From assembly GCF_000328705.1 (NCBI RefSeq), contig NC_019673.1, positions 7,451,501 through 7,515,500 on the forward strand: a DNA stretch of 64,000 nucleotides. The letters run 5' to 3'. The notes under the pieces were generated by a model, which was given only the letters and a program-made list of their open reading frames with translations, had not been told where the DNA came from and ran no database searches. This DNA comes from Saccharothrix espanaensis DSM 44229. GTDB taxonomy: Bacteria > Actinomycetota > Actinomycetes > Mycobacteriales > Pseudonocardiaceae. Numbering within the stretch: position 1 is the first letter of the stretch; the number at the start of each line of letters is the position of its first letter. Positions 8,399-18,628 of this stretch are shown piece after piece. A program made the translations under genes and the position numbers.

Positions 8399-9202
8399 AT
8401 GGCCAAGCGTTTGCCGGGCGCGGCGCTCGTCGCCGTGCTCGTCCTGACCGTGTTCACGACCCCCGCGCACGCCGTGGCGGTGGACTTCACCGGGATCGTG
8501 GCCCTGAACAACTGCTCGGGCTCGGTGGTCCGGACGCCCACGGCGAAGTCGACCGAGAAGGCCCTGGTGCTCACCAACGGCCACTGCGTGAAGTTGATGG
8601 CCGACCGCGAGGTGCTGGTGGACCAGCCGGCCACCCGGACGTTCACCCTGCTCAACCGCACCGGCAACGGGACGTTGGGCACGTTGCGCGCGGAACGCCT
8701 GATGTACGCGACGATGACCGGCACCGACGCCGCGCTGTACCGCCTCACCGCGACCTACGCGCAGGTCGAGGGCATGGGCTCGCGGGCGTTGGAGCTCTCG
8801 TCCGCGCACCCGGCCGCCGGCATCGACATCCGGGTGGTCTCGGGGTACTGGAAGAAGATCTACTCGTGCCGCGCGGAGGCGTTCGTGCTGATGCTGCGCG
8901 AGGCCGACTGGACCTGGCACGACTCGATCCGCTACACGAAGCCGTGCGACACCGTCGGCGGCACGTCCGGCTCGCCGGTGGTGGACGTGGCCGGCGGGAA
9001 GGTCGTCGGGGTCAACAACACCGGCAACGAGGCCGGCGGCCGGTGCACGATGAACAACCCGTGCGAGGTGGACGAGGCCGGCCAGGTCACCGTGCGACGC
9101 GGGATCGGGTACGGGCAGCAGACGTTCCAGATGGTGCCGTGCCTGCCGGGAGGCGGTCGGCTGGAACTGATCGCGCCCGGTTGCGGGCTGGCGCGGCCTT
9201 GA
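8399..9202 (+). CDS. Secreted trypsin-like serine protease
   Basis: A 267-residue protein with a clear signal peptide: positive start (MAKR), a hydrophobic core to about residue 20 and an AHA cleavage-type site near residue 24. The mature part has the chymotrypsin-fold triad signals: the histidine in LTNGHC and the nucleophile in GGTSGSPVVD. Several cysteines suggest disulfides in an exported protein. The ATG at 8399 is preceded by GAGGAGG about 10 bases upstream, which decides the start. It probably degrades extracellular protein or matures other secreted proteins. The short GC hairpin just after it may end its transcript. Confidence 0.9.
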   Translation: MAKRLPGAALVAVLVLTVFTTPAHAVAVDFTGIVALNNCSGSVVRTPTAKSTEKALVLTNGHCVKLMADREVLVDQPATRTFTLLNRTGNGTLGTLRAERLMYATMTGTDAALYRLTATYAQVEGMGSRALELSSAHPAAGIDIRVVSGYWKKIYSCRAEAFVLMLREADWTWHDSIRYTKPCDTVGGTSGSPVVDVAGGKVVGVNNTGNEAGGRCTMNNPCEVDEAGQVTVRRGIGYGQQTFQMVPCLPGGGRLELIAPGCGLARP

Positions 9203-9212
9203 CGGTCGTGGA

Positions 9213-9235
9213 GGGGCCGTCGGCCGGGCGGCCCC
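9213..9235 (+). terminator. GC-rich hairpin after the protease gene
   Basis: GGGGCCG and CGGCCCC form a seven-pair perfect stem around a nine-base loop, starting about ten bases after the protease stop codon. There is no U-tract, which is usual for actinobacterial terminators. Confidence 0.5.
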
Positions 9236-9403
9236 TTCGCGGTCACCGCACCCGGGTCGGGAAAGCCGAACCGGGCCGGGCGATCCGGTGCGACCGGCGG
9301 TTCACCTCCGCGGACCCCCACCATCGACGTGCTTCGTCTTCACGTGTGATCGGGGGCGATCCACGGCGGGCGGGTTCCGGGTGGGCGGAACTAGGCTGGT
9401 GGC

Positions 9404-9832
9404 ATGAGCGAACCGTGGGGTGACACCGACCGGATCCGCCGGGTGCTGGCCGAGTGCGGGACGTGGGCCGTCGTCGGGTTGGCCGACCACCCGCACCGCG
9501 CGGCCTACGGCGTGGCGCGGTTCCTCCAGCAGCACGGCAAGCGGATCGTGCCGGTGCACCCGGACGCCGAGACCGTGCTCGGCGAGCAGGGCTACCCGAC
9601 GCTCGCCGACATCCCGTTCCCGGTCGACTGCGTGGACGTGTTCCGCCGCTCCGAGGCCGCCGGGCAGTTCGCCGACGAAGCCGTCGCGATCGGCGCGAAG
9701 GCCGTCTGGTTCCAGCTCGACGTGCTCGACGAGCGGGCCCACGACCGCGCCACCGCCGCCGGCCTCGACGTGGTCATGGACCGCTGCCCGGCCATCGAGT
9801 GGGCCGCTAACGGGCCCCGCGCCGGGCGGTGA
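9404..9832 (+). CDS. CoA-binding domain protein (YccU-like)
   Basis: The 142-residue single-domain protein is a Rossmann-type CoA-binding protein of the YccU family. It has WAVVGLADHPHRAAYGVARFLQ near the start, IVPVHPDAETVLGEQGYPTLADIP in the middle and a VVMDRCPAIEW C-terminus. Homologues bind CoA or acyl-CoA as stand-alone relatives of the succinyl-CoA synthetase alpha domain; a cellular role is not established. Its 3' end overlaps the convergent RidA-family gene by 26 bp. Confidence 0.9.
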   Translation: MSEPWGDTDRIRRVLAECGTWAVVGLADHPHRAAYGVARFLQQHGKRIVPVHPDAETVLGEQGYPTLADIPFPVDCVDVFRRSEAAGQFADEAVAIGAKAVWFQLDVLDERAHDRATAAGLDVVMDRCPAIEWAANGPRAGR

Positions 9833-10190
9833 CCTCGATCTCGATCTTCATCCGGGGGTCGGCCAGGCCGCACACCAGCATCGTCGCGGCCGGCCGGAAC
9901 TCGCCGAACGCGGCGCGCAGGGCCGGCCAGCACGGCTCGAAGTCGGCCGGGTCGGGCACGTAGTAGGTGACCCGCAGCACGTCGGCGAACGTGCAGTCGG
10001 CCTCGGCCAGCGCCGCGCCGATGTTCGCCAGGCACTGCTCGACCTGCGCCACCACGTCGTCGGAGATGGTCATGGCCGAGTAGTCGAACCCGGTGGTCCC
10101 GGACACGTGCACCCAGTCGCCGTCCACGACGGCCCGCGCGTAGCCGACCTGCTCTTCGAACGTGGAACCGGACAGGATCGCTCGCCTCAT
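9807..10190 (-). CDS. RidA/YjgF-family protein
   Basis: At 127 residues this matches the RidA (YjgF/YER057c/UK114) family in length and sequence: VSGTTGFDY near residue 30, a VLRVTYYVPDPADF segment and a C-terminal KIEIEVTARR. The family's archetype hydrolyses reactive enamine/imine intermediates released by PLP enzymes. The usual active-site arginine near residue 105 appears to be missing or replaced around GLADPRMK, so this may be a RidA paralogue of other function. It is divergent from the alpha/beta hydrolase gene across 60 bp. Confidence 0.87.
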   Translation of the reverse strand: MRRAILSGSTFEEQVGYARAVVDGDWVHVSGTTGFDYSAMTISDDVVAQVEQCLANIGAALAEADCTFADVLRVTYYVPDPADFEPCWPALRAAFGEFRPAATMLVCGLADPRMKIEIEVTARRGAR

Positions 10191-10250
10191 GACCGCACCT
10201 TATCCGCCGGGCGATAGCGGCCTGATAGATCCGCTCGCTAACCTGCCGAC

Positions 10251-11054
10251 ATGCCAGTAGTCGCCGTCAACGGGATCAACCTCAGCTACCACGTCGAGGG
10301 CGACGGCGACCTCGTCGTGCTCGTCATGGGCACCGGCAGCCCCGGCCGGGTGTGGCACCCGCACCAGGTGCCGGCCCTGCGCGCGGCCGGGTTCCGGGTC
10401 GCCACCCTCGACAACCGGGGCATCGCGCCGACCGACGAGTGCGGGTCCGGGATGGTGATCGAGGACCTGGTGGGCGACACCGCCGCGCTCATCGAGCACC
10501 TCGGCGGCGGCCCCGCCCGCGTGGTCGGCACGTCGATGGGCGCGCGGGTAGCCCAGGAACTGGCGCTGGCGCGGCCGGACCTGGTGGACCGGGCCGTGCT
10601 GCTGGCCACCGCCGGGCGCAACGACCCGGTGCAGAACGCGCTGTCGCAGGGCGAGCGGGCGTTGCACGACAAGGGGATCACGCTGCCCGGCCGCTACTAC
10701 GCGGCGGTCACCGCGGTGTTCAACCTGTCCCCCAAGACCATGCGCGACCCGGTCGCGGTCAGCGACTGGCTGGACGTCTTCGAGTTCAGCGGCTCCGCGG
10801 TCGGCCCCGGGGTGCGGGCGCAGATGGACATGAACGAGTTCGACAACCGGCTCGACGCCTACCGCGCGATCACCCGGCCGTGCCTGGTGGTGGGCTTCGC
10901 CGACGACCGCGTGCTGCCGCCGCACCTGGCCCGCGAGGTCGCCGACGCCATCCCCGGCGCGCGCTACGAAGAGGTCGCCGACGCCGGCCACTACGGCTTC
11001 CTGGAGCAGCCGGCCGAGGTGAACCGGCTGCTGCTGGAGTTCCTCAAGGGTTGA
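10251..11054 (+). CDS. Alpha/beta-fold hydrolase
   Basis: The 267-residue alpha/beta hydrolase has the oxyanion-hole region MGTGSPGRVW, the nucleophile elbow GTSMGARVAQ (Ser), a late aspartate in VGFADDRVLPP, and the histidine in DAGHYGFLEQP. It lacks a signal peptide and is therefore cytoplasmic. The family covers esterases, lactonases and haloperoxidase-like enzymes and the substrate cannot be told from sequence. A strong terminator hairpin begins immediately at the stop codon, so this is a monocistronic unit. Confidence 0.88.
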   Translation: MPVVAVNGINLSYHVEGDGDLVVLVMGTGSPGRVWHPHQVPALRAAGFRVATLDNRGIAPTDECGSGMVIEDLVGDTAALIEHLGGGPARVVGTSMGARVAQELALARPDLVDRAVLLATAGRNDPVQNALSQGERALHDKGITLPGRYYAAVTAVFNLSPKTMRDPVAVSDWLDVFEFSGSAVGPGVRAQMDMNEFDNRLDAYRAITRPCLVVGFADDRVLPPHLAREVADAIPGARYEEVADAGHYGFLEQPAEVNRLLLEFLKG

Positions 11055-11089
11055 CGGGCGGGCCCCCGGGCGCGGTGGGGGCCCGCCCG
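11055..11089 (+). terminator. Strong intrinsic-type hairpin
   Basis: CGGGCGGGCCCCC (11055-11067) and GGGGGCCCGCCCG (11077-11089) make a perfect 13-pair stem with a nine-base loop directly after the hydrolase stop. It may serve in both directions. Confidence 0.8.
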
Positions 11090-11094
11090 CCGGG

Positions 11095-11277
11095 TCAGCT
11101 GTTGCACGCCAACGCTTCCACGGGGTTCGCGGGGCTTCCGTCCAGCGACCGCTCCAACCGCACGGCGACCGTGGAACCGTTGCGGGAGAACGTGGGTGTG
11201 CCGGCGCGGCCGGCCGAGCCGTGCACGCCGGTCGGCGGAACGTCCGTGGCGGACACCGCCGGTGCTCTGGGAAGCAT
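11095..11277 (-). CDS. Doubtful small ORF, 60 codons
   Basis: A 60-codon frame on the minus strand fills most of the gap between the terminator at 11089 and the NTPase gene at 11467. Its second half reads like a beta-sheet domain end (TPTFSRNGSTVAVRLERS, then a C-terminal ALACNS), which could be the tail of a decayed extracellular protein. No family was recognised, and there is no good ribosome-binding site. It may be a remnant or chance frame. The rest of the interval (11278-11466) shows only an AT-richer stretch that is a plausible promoter for the next gene. Confidence 0.2.
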   Translation of the reverse strand: MLPRAPAVSATDVPPTGVHGSAGRAGTPTFSRNGSTVAVRLERSLDGSPANPVEALACNS

Positions 11278-11466
11278 GTGTCGAAAGCCCCCGGAATGCC
11301 TGTACTGCGAAGTTCCCCCCGACTGGGAGGAACTATTGCCGGTACGACGCAGTACCGATGCCCCCCGTTCGGCGCAATCACCAGTGGTGACCGCCCAGCC
11401 ACGGGAACTTCCCTACCACCGGGCCGCAAACGCCGTTACCGTCGTTTCGACCTGCGGAAGGGGCAT

Positions 11467-13473
11467 ATGGACCACCGACGGCTCGTTCGCACCTCGCGCC
11501 TGATCGCCCTGATCGGCGCGGGCGGGGTGACGTGCCTGGTGGTCCTCCCGATCGCCATCAACGCCGCCACCGGCGGTTCCGCCCCGCGCGTGCTCGGCCC
11601 CTACGCCACCTGGCTGTGGCCCTCGCTGGTGCTGTCGACCGCGGTCACGGCCGCGCTGGCGGCGTGGGAACCGCTCAGCGCGCTGCTGGTCCAGCGCCGG
11701 CCCGCGCACCCGGCCAACCGGACCGCCGCGCTGGACCGGGTCGAGCGGTACGTACGCGACCGGCGGGACGGCTCGCTGGCCGAGCAGGTGCGGCTCAAGC
11801 TCGGGGTCGTGCCCCGGGTCGGGCCGAGCCTGCCGACCCGGCTGCGCGCGCCCCTGGTCGTGCACGGCGAGCCCGGCGCGGGCAAGACGTCCCTGCTGCT
11901 GGACCTGGCCGACGCGCTGCTGGGCCGGGCCCGCGCGGACGCCGACCGGCCGGTGCCGGTGGTGGTCGACCTCGGGTCGTGGCGGCGTGCCGACGATTTC
12001 GCCGAGTGGCTGCTGCGGGCGCTGGCGCGGCGGTACCGGATCGGCGCGCGGCTGGGCCGGACGTGGCTGCGGGACCGGCGGCTGGCGGTGCTGTTCGACG
12101 GGCTGGACGACGTGCCCGCGGCGGACCGCGCGGACTGCCTGGCGTGGATCACCGCGCTGAAGCTGCCGCAGGTCGTGGTGTGCTGCTCGACCGACGACTA
12201 CGAACGACTCCCCCGCTACGACGTGGTGCAGGTGGAACCGTTGCGGCGCAACGACGTGCAGGACTTGATCGCGTCCTGCGCGCCACGGCTGGACGGGCTG
12301 CACGAGGCGTTGGCCAAGAATCCGGACCTGGTCGAGGAGGTCCGCACGCCGCTGGCGTTCGGGCTGCTCGCGCTGGCCTACCGGGCCGGCCGCGCGGAGT
12401 ACCGGGGGATCCTGGACACCTACCTGGTCGAGTCCGCCGCGCGCGGGCCGGGCCGCGCCGAGCGGACGCTGCGGGCGTTGCGGTTCCTGGCCCGGATCTC
12501 CCGCCGGCGGGTGGACCTGGTCGCCCGGCACCGGCTGCCGCGCCGGGAGGTGTGGCTGGACTTCGTCGGGCCGGCGGTGGTGTGGCGGCTGTTCCGGCGG
12601 GCCGGGCCCGGTGCGCTGGCCGGTGCCGTGACGGCGTTGTGCCTGGTCGTCGGGCTGCGGCTGGGGCTGACCGCGGCCGGGGTCGCGGCGGTGGCCTCGA
12701 TCGGTCTGACCCGCGGCCGGTTCGCCGCGCCGGCGGTGGCGCGGGCGCGTGGCATCCGGTGGGCGGCGGCGGGGTTCGTGCTCGGCGCGGTGGTGGTCGG
12801 CGGGGTCGCCCTGCTCGCCGACCGGCTGGGCGGGCTGGTCGCGCTCTCGCCGGTGTGGCTCGCGCACGCCGTGCTGCCGGTCGTGGCGTACCTGGTCGCG
12901 CTGGGTGCGACCCGTGACCGGTACTGGGCGGTGGCGTGCGCGCTGGCCCCGACGGCGGTGTCGGTGTGGACCGGCGCGTCGGCGGACCTGCTGGCGGGGC
13001 TGGCGATCGGGCTGGCCTCGGGCGCGGTGGTCGGGGTGTTCACGGGCGGGCTGACCGGGGTGTGGGAGTCGCTGCGCGACCTGCCGGCGGCCGGGCGCGG
13101 CCCGCGCTGGTCACCGGTCGCGGGCCTGGTCGGCGTCGGGCTCGCGGCGGTGCTGGGCGCGGGGGTGCGGTGGCAGGCCGTCGACGCGCTGACCGGGCTG
13201 GTGGTCGGCCTGGCCGTGACCCCCCGGTGCACCCGGTCGTACGAGCCGGTCGCCGAACTGATCGCGAAACCGCTGGCGTTGGACGAGTTCCCGTTGCGGC
13301 GCAAGGCGGTCATCCAGTCCGCGCGGGACCGGGTGCTGCTCGTGGACGACAACCGCTTCCCGCACGCCGTGGTCCGCGACCACGTGGCCGGGTGCGACCC
13401 GGTCGAGCTGGGCGCGACCGTGGAACGCCGCCGCGACGGGCTCAGCCCCACCGGGTCCGACCCCACGGCTTGA
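11467..13473 (+). CDS. Membrane-anchored NACHT-like P-loop NTPase
   Basis: The 668-residue protein has two N-terminal membrane segments (about residues 8-30 and 45-65). A P-loop NTPase domain follows with Walker A GEPGAGKTS near residue 140 and Walker B LAVLFDGLDDVP near 210; the DGLDD form is typical of NACHT/STAND ATPases. From about residue 380 to 600 there is a run of hydrophobic segments, probably eight or more membrane helices, and the soluble tail ends in a VELGATVERR segment. Proteins of this type are frequent in multicellular actinomycetes and are suspected sensors in conflict or developmental signalling. No effector domain is fused. The ATG at 11467 is chosen because it starts the first membrane helix. 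Confidence 0.8.
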   Translation: MDHRRLVRTSRLIALIGAGGVTCLVVLPIAINAATGGSAPRVLGPYATWLWPSLVLSTAVTAALAAWEPLSALLVQRRPAHPANRTAALDRVERYVRDRRDGSLAEQVRLKLGVVPRVGPSLPTRLRAPLVVHGEPGAGKTSLLLDLADALLGRARADADRPVPVVVDLGSWRRADDFAEWLLRALARRYRIGARLGRTWLRDRRLAVLFDGLDDVPAADRADCLAWITALKLPQVVVCCSTDDYERLPRYDVVQVEPLRRNDVQDLIASCAPRLDGLHEALAKNPDLVEEVRTPLAFGLLALAYRAGRAEYRGILDTYLVESAARGPGRAERTLRALRFLARISRRRVDLVARHRLPRREVWLDFVGPAVVWRLFRRAGPGALAGAVTALCLVVGLRLGLTAAGVAAVASIGLTRGRFAAPAVARARGIRWAAAGFVLGAVVVGGVALLADRLGGLVALSPVWLAHAVLPVVAYLVALGATRDRYWAVACALAPTAVSVWTGASADLLAGLAIGLASGAVVGVFTGGLTGVWESLRDLPAAGRGPRWSPVAGLVGVGLAAVLGAGVRWQAVDALTGLVVGLAVTPRCTRSYEPVAELIAKPLALDEFPLRRKAVIQSARDRVLLVDDNRFPHAVVRDHVAGCDPVELGATVERRRDGLSPTGSDPTA

Positions 13474-13885
13474 ACACCGACAGGACCGTGTTGACGGTGT
13501 AGATGGTCAGCGACACGCAACTCGCGACCAGCACGTCCGCGCCCGCCCCGCTCTCGCCGGCCGCCGCGGCGTGCAGCCCGGACCGCAGCGCGAACACCGT
13601 GGCGACCAGGGCGACCACGGTCGTGATCAGCTTCACCAGCACCCAGCGGTACCTGATCAGGCCCCACTTCGTGCCCACCGCCACCAGCACACCGGTGACC
13701 AGGGACAGCAGGCCCATCGGCAGCACGACGTAGTCGCCGAGCAGCTCCATCGCCTGGTAGAGCACGGGCCGGTCGAACGCCACCAGCGCCAGGACCAGGT
13801 TGCCGGCGGTCACGCCGAGCCAGCCGACCGAGGACACGACGTGCAGCAGGAGCAGGGTCTTGCGGCGGACCGGAGCCAGTCTCAT
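13442..13885 (-). CDS. Small integral membrane protein (DUF2269-like)
   Basis: The 147-residue protein consists mainly of four hydrophobic helices at about residues 8-30, 45-68, 75-100 and 115-138. It has an early LLLLHVVSSVGWLGVTAGNL motif resembling DUF2269 or CopD-like membrane proteins, whose histidine and helix packing are conserved but whose role is not known. It overlaps the 3' end of the convergent NTPase gene by 32 bp. No partner gene is evident, and it is 60 bp downstream of the permease gene on the same strand. Confidence 0.75.
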   Translation of the reverse strand: MRLAPVRRKTLLLLHVVSSVGWLGVTAGNLVLALVAFDRPVLYQAMELLGDYVVLPMGLLSLVTGVLVAVGTKWGLIRYRWVLVKLITTVVALVATVFALRSGLHAAAAGESGAGADVLVASCVSLTIYTVNTVLSVFKPWGRTRWG

Positions 13886-13945
13886 GGCCCACAGGGTGGC
13901 GGCGCGGGCCGTCCCGCCACGTCCGCCGCGCGGCGGCTCGTCGAC

Positions 13946-15247
13946 CTACGCCCGTCGACGTAGCTCCACCGACGAGAGGTTGCCGTCCTGGTCGAGCAGG
14001 CCGCGCCGGCGGCGGTTCCAGCGCAGGAACAGCAGCGCCACCACGGCGACCAGCGCGGGCAGCACCATCACCGCGCCGGACACCACGAGCAGCACCAGCA
14101 CCCCGACGAGCGCGAACACCGCCGTGTAGCGGGCTCGGCTGCGCCGGGGAAGCAGGCGAACGGCCGCCGCCGCGCCGATCACGTACACCGCGATGAACTG
14201 GCCCGTGGTCAGCAGCACCAGCAGGTTCAGGCCGGTGCCGGACACCACGACCACCACCAGGACCGTGAAGGCCAGGCCCACCAGCAAGGCCAAGCTCCGG
14301 CGCGGCACCTCGCCGCGCACGCTGCCCACGGCCAGCCGGCGCGGGAACGCCCCGTCCCGGCTCAACGCCGCGCCGAGCTTCGCGCCGCCCGCCACGTAGG
14401 CGTTCATCGAACCGGCGGTCAGCAGCACGGCCGCGATCGCGGCGAACACCTTCAGGTTCCCGCCCAGCGCGCGCGACAGCAGTTCGCCCAGCGGCGCGTG
14501 CGTGTTGACCTCCGAGCCGAGCACGGCGACCGTCGCGAACGCCACCGACAGGTAGAGCAGGGCCACGATCACCACCGCGTACCCGACCGCGCGCGGCAGG
14601 TCCCGCTGCGGCTTCCCGAACTCCTGCGCCAGGTGCGTGATCGCCTCCCACCCGGCGAAGCTCCACACCAGCAGCGCGGCGGCGGGCCCGACGGCCGTCC
14701 ACCCGTTGGGGGCGAACGGTTCCAGGTTGGCCAGGTCCACCATCGGCGCGGACAGCAGCACCGCGCCGAACACCAGCAGCAGGAGCAGCCCGGACAGCAC
14801 GCACTGCACCCGGCCGGAAGCGCGCAGCCCCGACCAGTTGGTCGAGGCGACCAGCGTCAACAGGACCACGGCCGTGCCGACCTGGGTGACCCGACCGCCG
14901 CCGGCGGCCTCGGCCACGTACGAGCCCGCGAACAGCGCCGACGCCGTGACCCCCGACGGCACGGCGAAGAAGAAGCACCAGCCCACCACGGCGGCGGCAC
15001 GCTCGCCGAAAGCCAACCGCGCGTAGGTCGACACCCCGCCCGCGTCCGGGAACCGCGCGCCGAGCGCCGCGAACGTGGCCGCCAGCGGCACCGAGATCAT
15101 TACCAGACAGAGCCAGGCGAGCAGCGACGCCGGACCGGCCACCTGCGCCGCCAGCGCGGGCACCGCGATCACGCCGGTGCCGAGCACCGCGCCGACGTAC
15201 ATCGCGGTGCCCTGTACGACGGTTAAGCCCGTGATCTTCTCGCCCAC
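13946..15247 (-). CDS. APC-superfamily amino-acid permease
   Basis: This 433-residue transporter has about twelve predicted membrane helices and the APC entry motif GTAMYVGAVLGTGVIAVPALAA in the first helix. The start is the GTG at 15247, preceded by GGGAGG eight bases upstream; the frame stays open for another 75 codons upstream but those codons are not transporter-like and overlap the divergent regulator gene. Family members import or exchange amino acids or amines in symport with protons. The divergent TetR gene 88 bp away probably controls it. Confidence 0.9.
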   Translation of the reverse strand: MGEKITGLTVVQGTAMYVGAVLGTGVIAVPALAAQVAGPASLLAWLCLVMISVPLAATFAALGARFPDAGGVSTYARLAFGERAAAVVGWCFFFAVPSGVTASALFAGSYVAEAAGGGRVTQVGTAVVLLTLVASTNWSGLRASGRVQCVLSGLLLLLVFGAVLLSAPMVDLANLEPFAPNGWTAVGPAAALLVWSFAGWEAITHLAQEFGKPQRDLPRAVGYAVVIVALLYLSVAFATVAVLGSEVNTHAPLGELLSRALGGNLKVFAAIAAVLLTAGSMNAYVAGGAKLGAALSRDGAFPRRLAVGSVRGEVPRRSLALLVGLAFTVLVVVVVSGTGLNLLVLLTTGQFIAVYVIGAAAAVRLLPRRSRARYTAVFALVGVLVLLVVSGAVMVLPALVAVVALLFLRWNRRRRGLLDQDGNLSSVELRRRA

Positions 15248-15335
15248 AACGGAACAGCCTCCCAAACCCGGGCGCCTGCGGATAGCCGTGTCGGCGTCGT
15301 GATCTCCGCGTGCCCGACCGGCTACGCTCCGATGA

Positions 15336-15914
15336 GTGGGCAGACCACGGGGTTTCGACGACGCGGCGGTCGTGGACGCCGCGATGGAGGCGTTCTGGTC
15401 GAAGGGGTACGAGGCCACTTCGACGGAGGACCTGTGCGTGTGCACGGGTTTGGGTCGAGGCAGCCTGTACAACGCCTACGGCAGCAAGCACGGCCTGTAC
15501 GAGCGGGTGCTGCACCGGTACGCGGAACGGGGTTTCGGCGAGCAGCTGGTTATCTTGCAGGGACCTGGCGCCGTCAAGGAGCGGCTGCGCGCGCTGATGC
15601 TGGCGGTGATCGACTTCGACCTGGCCGACCCGGCGCGACGGGGCTGCCTGGCGGTGAACGCGGCGGTGGGCGCGGGCGGCACGGACGACCTGGTGGCCCA
15701 GCAGGTGCGACGGCAGTTCGGCCGGCTGGAAGCCGCGGTGTGCCACCTGATCACGTGCGGGCAGCGGGACGGCGAACTGGTGCGCGACGTGGATCCGCTG
15801 ATCAGCACGAGGTTCTTCATCAGCGCGTACTACGGGCTGCGGGTGCTGGGCAAGGTCACCCACGACCGGCGTGCGCTGGAAGACGTCGTCGACGGCGTGC
15901 TGGCCCGGCTGTAG
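15336..15914 (+). CDS. TetR-family regulator
   Basis: A 192-residue TetR/AcrR regulator. The N-terminal HTH (about residues 8-55) contains AAMEAFWSKGYEATSTEDLC and GRGSLYNAYGSKHGLYE, and the rest is the all-helical ligand domain, resembling the TetR_C subgroup that senses small hydrophobic or quinone-type molecules. A GTG start at 15336 gives the expected short N-terminus. It is divergent from the APC permease gene, its likely target. Confidence 0.9.
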   Translation: MGRPRGFDDAAVVDAAMEAFWSKGYEATSTEDLCVCTGLGRGSLYNAYGSKHGLYERVLHRYAERGFGEQLVILQGPGAVKERLRALMLAVIDFDLADPARRGCLAVNAAVGAGGTDDLVAQQVRRQFGRLEAAVCHLITCGQRDGELVRDVDPLISTRFFISAYYGLRVLGKVTHDRRALEDVVDGVLARL

Positions 15915-15986
15915 CCCCGCCGCACGCCCCGGGAACGGCATGCGGGTGGCCGGCCGGTGGGTGGCCGGCGGACGGGTGGCCGGGGG

Positions 15987-16771
15987 TCAGCGCCAGTGGG
16001 TCGGGCGGGTCAGGGCGGGTGGTAGGAGCGTGGCGGCGTCGCCCTTCGCGGCGTCCACCTGGACCTGGGTGAGGAACAGGGCGGTGGTCAGGTCGGCGCC
16101 GGCGAGGTTCGCCCCGCGCAGGTCCGCGCCGATCAGGTCGGCGCGGCGCAGGTCGGCGCGGGTGAGGTCGGCGCCGATCAGGAGCGCGCCGCGCAGGCTG
16201 GTGCCGCGCAGGTCGGCCTTGCGCAGGTTCTTGCCGATCAGGTCGGCACCCCGCCGGGACTTCGCGCCCTTGCCCCGGACGTGCTCGCTCACCCGCTCCA
16301 GCAGGCCGCCGGCCGTCCGCCAGTGCGGGCCGACGTCCAGGGCCGCCACCGCCTCGGGCGGGCCGCCCGCCGCCTCCTCCACCGCGGACCGGGCCGCGGC
16401 GAGCTCGGCGCGCAGCCGGGCCGGGACCGCCAGCCCCAGCGCCTCGGTCAGGTGCCAGAGGATCTCGTGCAGCTCCCGCACCACCGGGAACACGTCGAAC
16501 ATCAGGCCGGCGGTCTCCGGCGCGTCACGCCAGCTGCGCCCGCCGAAGCTCACCTGCGCGACCCGCTGGCCCGCGCCGAAGCAGTCGTAGACCGTGCAGC
16601 CCTGGAAACCCCGCTGCCGCAGCTCGGTGTGGATGCCGCAGCCGAACCCGGCGTCGAGGTTGCGGCACGGCGTGCGGGCCGGCTTGTCGATCGCGAAGTC
16701 CGACGACCTGGCGAACGCGGGCACCACGCAGCACAGCCCGAAGCACCGCTCGCAGTCGGCGCGCAGCTCGG

Positions 16772-16775
<4 letters not shown>
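15987..16775 (-). CDS. Cysteine-rich pentapeptide-repeat protein
   Basis: The 262-residue protein has two parts. Residues 1-80 hold a dense cysteine set (CERCFGLCC, then CRN, CGIHTE, CTVYDC) that could bind zinc or an iron-sulfur cluster. Residues about 170-240 are pentapeptide repeats of the A(D/N)Lxx kind (ADLIG, KNLRK, ADLRG, ADLTR, ADLRR), which fold as a right-handed quadrilateral beta-helix. Some repeat proteins of this fold mimic DNA and bind gyrase, but the array here is short. Its ATG overlaps the recQ stop codon (ATGA), so it is translated with recQ; a role in DNA transactions is a reasonable guess. Confidence 0.8.
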
Positions 16776-18574
<1,799 letters not shown>

Positions 18575-18628
18575 CAGGCGATGGTAACGAGGGGCACCGA
18601 CAGTCCGGTGCGGGGTCGGCGACCGGCG

